Source of the DNA: a virus
DNA length: 21,794 nt
IMG/VR virus record: IMGVR_UViG_3300027754_000494
Span: 1 to 21,794 of that record
Direction: 5' to 3' (one strand)
Below the pieces are notes generated by a model that was not told the DNA's origin, searched no databases, and saw only the letters and a list, made by a program, of their open reading frames with translations. Positions 6,363 to 12,916 of the stretch are shown in pieces. How positions within the stretch are numbered: the stretch's first letter is position 1; each line of letters starts with the position of its first letter. The translations under genes were made by a program, and so were the position numbers.

Positions 6363-7325
6363 TTATTTGTTATTGTTAAATTTATTAAAGTTACTTAATC
6401 TTTGCTGCACGCTCAACGCTACAGCCTCCTCAACTACCACTTCTTCACCATCAACAGCCATAGCCTCTTCTAATTGGGCTTTAAGATCTGCTATCATAGC
6501 TACTAAATTATTTACTTCTGCATCTAGTGCAGGCTTAACTATTGCTAGTATTGCCTCAGCATCTAATACAGGATCTACAGCCATAGTCTCTTCTACTACT
6601 TCCTCCTCTTCTACTACTGTATCTTCTAGGGCTACCTCTTCTGGGGCTGCCACTACTTCAGCATCACGTATCTCAGTAATCTCACCGTCTACTACGACAT
6701 AGATTTTACCCTCGATAGTGTGCTCTCCATCAGGTAATTTGTTCATATTTATTTTGGTTTTTAATTGTGTTTCTGCTTTTAATTTCATACCTAAATATCC
6801 CTCTATTGAGAAGCCTACCTGGTCATTATCTACCAAATGGTTATAGTACTCAACATCAGTTACCTGAGCTGTTACCATTAAGGTACCGGTAGGTACCTCT
6901 ATACCGAATGATGAGTATGCCTTATCTTTAAGGGGGCTATCTACAATCCATGCTTCCAAAATATATGCTGGTACAGTCTCAGTAGTATCATGCTCTAAAT
7001 TAAACAGGTCCTTATTAGACATGTCCTTCATAAACTTAGAATGTATTCTTTCGATTTCTTCTACTGAAAATGAAACGTAATATTCTTTACCATCTTCGTC
7101 ATCCTTTCTATAGATCTCCATAGGGATAAGAGCAGGTGCTACAATACGATACTTAACATTATCTTTAAATATCATTTGCTTAGCCTGAGAATTGAAAGCC
7201 ATACCCATTACTTTGATAGCAGGAGTGGATGTAAAAGCTATTTGTTCTATGCCTAAATCTTCTCCGTTTTCAGAGTATTCAGGATCAATCGTAATTTTGT
7301 AAATAGGTAAATTATCTTTAGCCAT
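6363..7325 (-). CDS. Prohead protease fused to scaffold (XkdF/S78-like)
   Basis: A 320-aa protein with two parts. Residues ~1-185 look like the XkdF/Peptidase_S78_2 type of prohead protease: LEHD with His112, then YILEAWIVDS (121-130), SSFGIEVPTGTLMV (138-151) and GFSIEGYL (171-178) with Ser173. His112 and Ser173 are the candidate catalytic residues. Residues ~215-320 are very acidic and of low complexity (runs of E and V around 225-250), followed by a helical, coiled-coil-prone segment (DAEAILAIVKPALDAEVNNL and on) and a basic Asn-rich end. This second part should act as scaffold for capsid assembly and be degraded on maturation. The fusion explains why no separate scaffold gene stands before the capsid gene. 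The gene starts with the TAATATAGGTATG motif. Confidence 0.75.
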   Translation of the reverse strand: MAKDNLPIYKITIDPEYSENGEDLGIEQIAFTSTPAIKVMGMAFNSQAKQMIFKDNVKYRIVAPALIPMEIYRKDDEDGKEYYVSFSVEEIERIHSKFMKDMSNKDLFNLEHDTTETVPAYILEAWIVDSPLKDKAYSSFGIEVPTGTLMVTAQVTDVEYYNHLVDNDQVGFSIEGYLGMKLKAETQLKTKINMNKLPDGEHTIEGKIYVVVDGEITEIRDAEVVAAPEEVALEDTVVEEEEVVEETMAVDPVLDAEAILAIVKPALDAEVNNLVAMIADLKAQLEEAMAVDGEEVVVEEAVALSVQQRLSNFNKFNNNK

Positions 7326-7335
7326 ACCTATATTA
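7323..7335 (-). promoter_or_regulatory. Start-site motif TAATATAGGTATG (copy 2)
   Basis: This copy is at the start of the protease-scaffold gene, in the 43-base space between the divergent protease and chaperone genes. No TTTG/TAnnTTTG pair is seen for the minus strand here, although the head gene transcript cannot have come through a co-directional neighbour within the last 1.3 kb. Confidence 0.4.
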
Positions 7336-7344
7336 TATTATTTG

Positions 7345-7352
7345 TATATTTG
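7345..7352 (+). promoter_or_regulatory. Possible Bacteroidota -7 element for the chaperone genes
   Basis: TATATTTG matches the TAnnTTTG -7 consensus and lies 16 bases before the ATG at 7369. I see no TTG/TTTG at the proper distance upstream (around 7320-7327), so it is half a promoter at best. It overlaps the divergent start region of the protease gene. Confidence 0.4.
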
Positions 7353-7368
7353 TAAAAAAATTAAAACT

Positions 7369-7905
7369 ATGATAACTATTTTAGGAAGGGATATCCCTAA
7401 CCACCTTGACGAGCTGACTATAGAGCAGTTTGAAGTAATAACAGAGCTTAGCAACAATAAGGAATTGGATGCTGTAGATAAGCACTTACAAATCTTTGCT
7501 AGCCTAGGATTAGCTGAAAGTGAGTTCTATGATGTAGACGTGGCTGACTTTATTGAGTACACCAATGCATTCAATACTATCCCTGAGGTAGACTACCCTA
7601 CCATCTCAAAAATTGAGTTAGCAGGATACAGCTACACAGCTGAGCTTAAAATGACAGTAAGAGATACTAAGCTTATTGAGAAGATAGCCATAGCTAAACC
7701 TAAAGGATATATCTCAGATGTCCTAGCAGTTTTCTTTAAGAGGGATGATCTTACACCTGCTGAGCATTATGCTGAGGCTCACCTTAAACTTAAGGCAAAA
7801 TTGATTAAAGAGCTTAAGGCTAACATAGCTATCCCTTACTTACTCTTTATCACTAACAAGCTAGCTAAACAAGTTGAAGATGTACCTTCCGAAGAAGTGG
7901 AGTAA
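7369..7905 (+). CDS. Putative tail assembly chaperone, first of a pair
   Basis: A 178-aa acidic, helical protein starting at the ATG at 7369. An in-frame TTG at 7342 would overlap the -7-like element and the divergent gene's leader, so I did not use it. Near the N-terminus it has ELTIEQFEVI (about 15-24), which matches SVEQFIEI in the next gene; this motif is common in short proteins before phage tape measure genes. I infer a gpG-like role: binding the tape measure protein and guiding tube assembly. It is on the plus strand, opposite to every other gene but its partner. Its last 26 bases overlap the second gene in the +1 frame. The function is inferred from general character and from a place between head and tail genes. 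Confidence 0.5.
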   Translation: MITILGRDIPNHLDELTIEQFEVITELSNNKELDAVDKHLQIFASLGLAESEFYDVDVADFIEYTNAFNTIPEVDYPTISKIELAGYSYTAELKMTVRDTKLIEKIAIAKPKGYISDVLAVFFKRDDLTPAEHYAEAHLKLKAKLIKELKANIAIPYLLFITNKLAKQVEDVPSEEVE

Positions 7906-8614
7906 TATCTCAGTTGAGCAGTTTATTGAGATAAGCCAAATAGACAAAGACCAGGGAGCCAATGGTTACAATAGTGAATTGATTTCTATAGTTACTGACA
8001 TGACCTATGAAGAGGTAGATGAGCTAGATCTAGATGATATGGTGCAGATGGTAAATGATATGAAGTGGTCAAACACTCAACCATCTAAACAATATAAGCA
8101 TGAGCTCTTAGGTATGAGAATAAAGCCATTGTCTAAGCTGTGCTTGTTTGAGTACATTGACCTGGACTATTACTTCAATGATAATTACCACACTAACCTA
8201 GATAAGATATGTGCTATCCTATACAGGCAAACTAAAGTAAATGAGTGGGGTGAGGTAGTACTGGAGACTTATGATTATGATATAAAAGTAAGAGCTGAGA
8301 AGTTTCTAGATCTACCAATTACTGATGTGTATGGTATAGTAGCTGAGTTTCTAAAGTTTAGGGAGAATTTTCTAGATGTGTATAAGAATTTGTTTGGCGA
8401 AGCTGAAGAGGAGCTAACAGCAGATGATAAGGCAGCCATGGAGCCTGAAGAGATAAAAGAGGTAGAGAAAGAAGTAAAAGAGAACAAATGGTCATGGGAG
8501 CGTATGATCTATGGCCTAACTGATGGTGACATCACAAAAAGTGAAGCTGTAGGAGCTCTACCACTTACCTATGTATTTAATATGTTGGGAATGAAAAAAG
8601 AGTTAGACATTTAA
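7880..8614 (+). CDS. Putative tail assembly chaperone, second of a pair
   Basis: A 244-aa protein; I chose the ATG at 7880 rather than the TTG at 7874. The N-terminus (WSNISVEQFIEISQ, 7-20) echoes the first gene. A long Glu/Lys-rich linker (about 168-203) leads to a compact C-terminal part (WSWERMIYGLTDGDITKSE, then LPLTYVFNML) of a type I associate with gpGT-like partners in Bacteroidota phages. It overlaps the first gene by 26 bases in another frame, so it could be made by re-initiation or as a +1 frameshift fusion; no slippery sequence is evident. Its end converges with the 156-aa minus-strand gene, overlapping by 12 bases with no terminator between. The call rests on resemblance and context. 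Confidence 0.5.
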   Translation: MYLPKKWSNISVEQFIEISQIDKDQGANGYNSELISIVTDMTYEEVDELDLDDMVQMVNDMKWSNTQPSKQYKHELLGMRIKPLSKLCLFEYIDLDYYFNDNYHTNLDKICAILYRQTKVNEWGEVVLETYDYDIKVRAEKFLDLPITDVYGIVAEFLKFRENFLDVYKNLFGEAEEELTADDKAAMEPEEIKEVEKEVKENKWSWERMIYGLTDGDITKSEAVGALPLTYVFNMLGMKKELDI

Positions 8615-9073
8615 CGGATACCCCTCAACGAAATCAGCAGGAGGATCTAATGCATAGAAAGTGTATACTAGCTTTTGATTTTCTTTGATAACAGGCACCC
8701 ATTGGTTCATAGGATAATTTTTACTAAGCCAATCAAAGTACTGTTGATATATTTCAGCAGTGATACCTGAGCTCTCCATTTCCTGAGTAAATTTATCTAC
8801 AAATTCTCTAGGAGCTATCTGACCACTATTAGGTCCATAAGCATTAGAAGTTTGTGGTACCCCATTATTCAAAAAGATAAAATAATACATAGCTATTATC
8901 TCTATCTCTAATCTTTCCATGTTTACTATCTGAGCATTAATTCTGATGCTATCTACTAGTGTACTGCCTGTAGGATTAGAGATATCATCTCTTACAATCC
9001 TCTTAAGAATAGTAGCCATCTTCCTACGAGTAGGATAGAGCACATTGAATATACCATTTTTTGCGTATGCCAT
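8603..9073 (-). CDS. Putative HK97 gp10-like connector/tail completion protein
   Basis: A 156-aa protein. The middle part (TLVDSIRINAQIV at about 38-50, then LEIEIIAMYYFIFLNNG at about 55-71, and APREFVDKFTQ at about 87-97) follows the layout of HK97 gp10/neck-type proteins: a helix ending in LVDSI, strands, an aromatic YY..FLNNG loop, and a 'proline, aromatic' segment before a helix. These proteins join head and tail or complete the tail. It has a real Shine-Dalgarno site (GGAGGA five bases before the ATG), unlike most genes here. It starts at the last base of the BspA-like gene's stop region and ends in a 12-base convergent overlap with the chaperone gene. Confidence 0.5.
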   Translation of the reverse strand: MAYAKNGIFNVLYPTRRKMATILKRIVRDDISNPTGSTLVDSIRINAQIVNMERLEIEIIAMYYFIFLNNGVPQTSNAYGPNSGQIAPREFVDKFTQEMESSGITAEIYQQYFDWLSKNYPMNQWVPVIKENQKLVYTFYALDPPADFVEGYPLNV

Positions 9074-10266
9074 TACAATCCTCCATCATTAATATTCCAT
9101 AAAAACACATTTGTAAGCCTTGCCCTGCCTACTATACCTGCAGGTGAATATTTTGCTGTGCCAAAATCAACAGGGCTTAACCCTAATATAACATCATATT
9201 CGCTCCATCCATTGTAGATAGCATCAAGGTTAGCAGTAGAGAAAGTGGCAGGTGTTTTACTAGCCATGAAATCTTGAAAATCATTGACAATAGATACATC
9301 CCAAGCTCCTATGTTTTGATTAAAATTAGTTGCACCATAAAACATAGCATTCATATTTACAACTTGCTCGGTAACAAAAGCCAATGGTTGATTAAAAGAA
9401 GATGCATTATAGAACATATTACCCATATCAGTAACTGATCCTGTACTAAGACTTAATATACCATTGAAAGAAGATGCATTAGCAAACATACTATTCATAT
9501 CATTAACATTCTCTGTATTAAAACTTAACGCTTGATTAAAATTAGTTGCACCATTAAACATACTACTCATACTAGTGACCTGTCCTGTATCCCATAGATT
9601 AATATTATTTATCGTAATTGTATTTGAATTGGCAAACATTTGAGAAAGATTAGTTATATTTTGTAAATTAAGGATATCAGATACTAATGATAAATCTAAG
9701 TTAGTGCAACTATTAAAATACCCTGCATTATTAGCACCTAACTCAAGCTGCCCCCAATGTACTACCGATGTAATATAAGTTGCACTTCCATAGGAACCAA
9801 AATTCCACCCGATACAATCCCCAATTATCTCAACAGTATAAGTGCCTGCTAAGGCATAAGTATGAGAACTGTTAGCAAAACTATTTACATCTGTACTGTT
9901 ATCTCCCCAATCTATAGTTCCTGAATAAGTACCTGCTGGATCATAGGGTAGAGTGATAGTTTCGTTTGGAATTGTAGTAGTCCATGTAGTAGTGAAATAT
10001 ACAGGAGGTCCTGCTGTTATAGTTTCCCATTCTTCTATTACATTAAGGCTATTAGCAGTTCCTGATAAAGTTACGACTAAATCCTCCATATAATTTACAG
10101 AGTTAGCAGCATCACCACCCTGAGCTTCTAAGATATCAAACATTAGACACTTAGATTGATTAGGATTAACACCATAGTATTCAGCTATGCCAATGAGTAA
10201 GCTAGTATCATCATAACCTGTTACTCCTAAATTTGTTGCTATTTGTTGTAGTGTATTATTCGCCAT
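9073..10266 (-). CDS. PKD plus BspA-like repeat protein (putative tail adhesin)
   Basis: A 397-aa protein with three parts. Residues 1-80 are a helical N-terminal part of unknown type that may attach to the virion. Residues ~95-150 look like a PKD domain (IDWGDNSTD, then HTYALAGTYTVEI). Residues ~180-336 hold about five or six ~23-residue BspA-like leucine-rich repeats (DUF285 type): VTSMSSMFNGATNFNQ, VNDMNSMFANASSFNG, VTDMGNMFYNASSFNQ, VVNMNAMFYGATNFNQ, with WDVSIVNDFQDFM as a closing unit. BspA repeats occur in bacterial surface proteins that bind host proteins or glycans. No signal peptide is present, as expected of a virion protein. I infer surface display, perhaps for host adhesion. Its start carries the variant motif TAATATAGTTATG. 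Confidence 0.75.
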   Translation of the reverse strand: MANNTLQQIATNLGVTGYDDTSLLIGIAEYYGVNPNQSKCLMFDILEAQGGDAANSVNYMEDLVVTLSGTANSLNVIEEWETITAGPPVYFTTTWTTTIPNETITLPYDPAGTYSGTIDWGDNSTDVNSFANSSHTYALAGTYTVEIIGDCIGWNFGSYGSATYITSVVHWGQLELGANNAGYFNSCTNLDLSLVSDILNLQNITNLSQMFANSNTITINNINLWDTGQVTSMSSMFNGATNFNQALSFNTENVNDMNSMFANASSFNGILSLSTGSVTDMGNMFYNASSFNQPLAFVTEQVVNMNAMFYGATNFNQNIGAWDVSIVNDFQDFMASKTPATFSTANLDAIYNGWSEYDVILGLSPVDFGTAKYSPAGIVGRARLTNVFLWNINDGGL

Positions 10267-10276
10267 AACTATATTA
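10264..10276 (-). promoter_or_regulatory. Start-site motif, variant TAATATAGTTATG (copy 3)
   Basis: This copy differs by one base (T for G at -3) and so lacks AGG altogether. It stands at the start of the PKD/BspA-like gene in a 29-base gap. ACAAAT is seen 15 to 20 bases further upstream, as at three of the other four copies. Confidence 0.35.
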
Positions 10277-10295
10277 GTTTAGTAAAGTGATTTGT

Positions 10296-10730
10296 TTAGA
10301 TCGGTACTGCACAATCAGTCCAGTCATTGACAGTAAGTGTGATACTCATCTGATACCCTGCAGCGTAATCTAGCAAGTCATTGTTGAGGGGAGTAAAGGT
10401 AGGCACACCTACCACATCAAAGCTATAGTCAGTGCTATCCATATAGTAGATGTACAAATCATTAAGTATCTGCTGAGTGTCACTTAAAATGGTGATGATG
10501 TTAGCTCTATCTTTTTGTATTATATCATAGCAGTAAATATCAAAGGTGAACTCAGTAGTATTTTCTGTAGGTATTACCCCACTAGGTACTATATACACCA
10601 GGGGGTACTTCTCATTTTGAGTAGCAAAGTTATACAGCTGTTCTTTGAAGTCGCTGCCTACCTTAAAGACTTGCTTATGGGCTGTATAGAATGCTGTGAT
10701 GTGGTTAATTATTGCTTGTAAGGAATTCAT
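10296..10730 (-). CDS. Putative tail terminator/completion protein
   Basis: A 144-aa protein with an N-terminal helix, then YPLVYIVPSGVIP (about 38-50), EFTFDIYCYDIIQKDRANIITILSDTQQIL (about 60-89, given here only as a range with the core DIYCYDIIQKDR), and a final strand pair (YQMSITLTVNDW). This strand-helix-strand pattern, with the aromatic and charged core, is that of tail terminator proteins that cap the tube and meet the connector. It lies just downstream of the tape measure gene (4-base ATGA overlap). The position next to the gp10-like gene at 8603-9073 also fits head-tail joining. Similarity to a named family is not certain. Confidence 0.5.
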   Translation of the reverse strand: MNSLQAIINHITAFYTAHKQVFKVGSDFKEQLYNFATQNEKYPLVYIVPSGVIPTENTTEFTFDIYCYDIIQKDRANIITILSDTQQILNDLYIYYMDSTDYSFDVVGVPTFTPLNNDLLDYAAGYQMSITLTVNDWTDCAVPI

Positions 10731-12916
10731 AGCTCTGAGTTTTTATTTATCATGTTTATTTTCTTTTGCACGTTTGTTATCTGAGTCTCTGATACCACAG
10801 CTGTAACCATCATATTAGTACCACCACCTGAACTATCACCTCCTGCACTCATAGTGTTAGCATTGTTAGATGAGCCAAACAGCTGAGCTGCCTGAGGTAT
10901 CATAGTGGCTGTATTGCTACCACCACCAGTATCTCCACCTCCAGTGTCTCCTCCACCTGCTGTTACAGGTGTAGATGGTGATGTGAGTAACTGCTTAGCC
11001 TTAGCTATATTAGTAGCTATCTGAATAATACCTGAAGCGAATTGTGCTATACCTGCACCTCCTCCTGTTACAGCATTCAATGGGTTAGTATTAGCAGCTG
11101 CTACTAATGCAGAGATAGCCTTAGCAGTATCAATACCTATTTGAATGAGAGCAGATGCCTTGTTAAATTTCTCAAGTTTCTTTTGGTCTTTGATTAGCAT
11201 CCCTCCTAAGTTGGTAAGCCCATCTACTGTATCCTTAGCAAAACCTAGCTTAGCGTCTCTTACTTGTTTCTCTTTTTCTATTCTTTCAATAGCAGCATCA
11301 TTCTCAACTTTTTCAATATCTGCTTTATGCTTATTCTCCAAGGCTAGCAAAGTCTCAGCATTACCATTAGCAAGCTCTTGCTCTTTAATATACTGAGCTT
11401 CAATGGCCATTATTTTACGTTGGTCATCAGTTAAGTTTAATTCATTAAGTGAGTTCAATAGAGCTTGTTGGTCAGCTATTTTTTTATCTGAGCGAGCCTT
11501 AGTAGTAGCTGCATCTGCTTTTGCTAATTCATCTTGAATTTCAATAAATATTGCAGACTCTGCTCCATACTTTTCTTTGGCTGCATTAATAGATTGGTTA
11601 TAGGCTACCTTTTGCTGTTCTACTATCTTAGCTTCACCCTCAACCATGTTAGCTATCTTCAATGCATTGAGTGCTTGATAGCCTTCGTTTTCTTTTTTCT
11701 TTGCAGCTGCTAGTGCAGTTTCAGTTATTTTATCCTGCTCATTTTTTTCTGCTAAATCAAAGGCTTCTTTTAATGCTTTTCTTTCTTTGTCAGTCTTAGT
11801 AGCATCTGTAAGCAAATCAGCACGTAGCCTGTCATACTTTTCAGTTAATATCTCTTGTTCTCTTTTTGCATCATCTTTTATCGCAGCTATCCTTAAATCT
11901 TCAATTTGTCTTTGAGCAGCTAGCCTATTTGCAGCTAAAGTCTTGGCAACAGACCTAGCATTATCTGCTACCTTCTTTGCATTATCTGCTACCTTCTTTT
12001 CATTGGAAGCAACCATCTCTTCTCTTGAGTAGGCACCAGCCTGTATAATATCATTCTCTGCTTTAATATCTTCCTTTAATTTTATTCTCTTTTTGACGGA
12101 CTCTTCATCATCCATGTGCCTCATGGCATTGTAAGTTTTTTGATTATACCTTATCCTAGCCTGTGCCTCGTATTGCAGTTTAACCGATTTTTCCTGTTCT
12201 AGTTTAACAGTATCTTTGCCTGCTAATTTAGCCATTGCTATTTCATGATCATAAGATTTCCCTATTTGTTCACTTCTTAGTTTACTAGCTGCTGATGCCT
12301 GTTCCATAGCTGCTGATACTTTAGCAGCGTTCTCATCTGCAGCATGGGTAGTTAAGCCTAGCCAATCAGTTAAGTCTTTGAATAATTGTATAACAATATT
12401 AATAGGTATCATTAACATATCAAAGGCTTTTTGTAAGACACCAATCTTATTAAGGAAGAGCAAAAATCCTGCTACTATTAAAACAATTACAGCCACTAAT
12501 AAGAACAAGGGGTTGGCTAATAATTGTATCCCCATTTTTACAAAGGTCATACCGAGTTGAGCTACAGACTTAGTCAAAGCTCCTAAGCCCTTAGTTAAAT
12601 CACCTACTTTGAACTTGCTAACCGTAGCTGTGAAAGCAGTTACCTGAGTCGCTGCCTTAGAAAAGTCCATGTTCATTAGACTATCCTTAATACCACTTAT
12701 CTGATTGCCTACCTGTTGTACAGTAGATCCTGTACTAAAGTTCTTAATAGTTTTATTAGTTTCCTTAAGCTTCTGATTAAGTTCACCTGCCCTGGAGGAT
12801 AATCTTTCTATCTCAGCAGGATCAGTAGCAGTTACTAAGTCATTTTTAATCTGCTTCAGCTCAGCCTTCATCTCACCGAGGCCTGCTAATTTTATTGGTA
12901 TAGTTACTTCATTCAT
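10727..12916 (-). CDS. Tape measure protein
   Basis: A 729-aa protein, the usual long helical protein that sets tail length. The N-terminus (to ~60) is coiled coil with LSSRAGELNQKL-like heptads. A strong hydrophobic segment spans about 130-156 (PLFLLVAVIVLIVAGFLLFL), with a weaker one to ~178. Residues ~190-590 are almost continuous Ala/Lys/Glu coiled coil. A second amphipathic part (KASALIQIGIDTAKAISALV) leads into a Gly/Asp/Thr-rich linker with GGGDTGGGDTGGG near residue 655. By the rule of about 0.15 nm per residue the tail would be at most about 110 nm, so a siphovirus-like tail is likely. A 21-bp tandem repeat duplicates KVADNAK near residue 310. The start overlaps the preceding stop (TAATG). 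Confidence 0.88.
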   Translation of the reverse strand: MNEVTIPIKLAGLGEMKAELKQIKNDLVTATDPAEIERLSSRAGELNQKLKETNKTIKNFSTGSTVQQVGNQISGIKDSLMNMDFSKAATQVTAFTATVSKFKVGDLTKGLGALTKSVAQLGMTFVKMGIQLLANPLFLLVAVIVLIVAGFLLFLNKIGVLQKAFDMLMIPINIVIQLFKDLTDWLGLTTHAADENAAKVSAAMEQASAASKLRSEQIGKSYDHEIAMAKLAGKDTVKLEQEKSVKLQYEAQARIRYNQKTYNAMRHMDDEESVKKRIKLKEDIKAENDIIQAGAYSREEMVASNEKKVADNAKKVADNARSVAKTLAANRLAAQRQIEDLRIAAIKDDAKREQEILTEKYDRLRADLLTDATKTDKERKALKEAFDLAEKNEQDKITETALAAAKKKENEGYQALNALKIANMVEGEAKIVEQQKVAYNQSINAAKEKYGAESAIFIEIQDELAKADAATTKARSDKKIADQQALLNSLNELNLTDDQRKIMAIEAQYIKEQELANGNAETLLALENKHKADIEKVENDAAIERIEKEKQVRDAKLGFAKDTVDGLTNLGGMLIKDQKKLEKFNKASALIQIGIDTAKAISALVAAANTNPLNAVTGGGAGIAQFASGIIQIATNIAKAKQLLTSPSTPVTAGGGDTGGGDTGGGSNTATMIPQAAQLFGSSNNANTMSAGGDSSGGGTNMMVTAVVSETQITNVQKKINMINKNSEL
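11958..11999. repeat. Two tandem 21-bp repeats inside the tape measure gene
   Basis: Two perfect adjacent copies of a 21-bp unit (11958-11978 and 11979-11999) encode two copies of a seven-residue coiled-coil heptad, KVADNAK-like. Perfect identity suggests a recent duplication. Since the unit is a whole number of codons and one heptad, it keeps both frame and coil register and adds about 1 nm of length. Confidence 0.8.

Noticed and set aside
6367-6702. Plus-strand 111-aa frame, Ser/Thr/Ala-rich
   Set aside because: It is the mirror of the low-complexity acidic part of the protease-scaffold gene; composition comes from reading the Glu/Val codons backwards. No start signal and no family-like motif.
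7860-7910. Programmed frameshift between the two chaperone-like genes
   Set aside because: The overlap contains no classic slippery heptamer, and the second gene has its own ATG; a +1 shift cannot be excluded but is not supported by the sequence.
9073-10266. Diversity-generating retroelement target in the BspA-like gene
   Set aside because: No reverse transcriptase gene and no near-identical template repeat is seen in the window; the repeats are protein-level LRR units.
11145-11396. Plus-strand frame of 83 aa inside the tape measure gene
   Set aside because: Its Ser/Leu/Ala content reflects the reverse reading of coiled-coil codons. The other plus-strand frames within tape measure and tail genes (12378-12560, 13391-13582, 14591-14779, 15052-15279, 15995-16298) were rejected in the same way.
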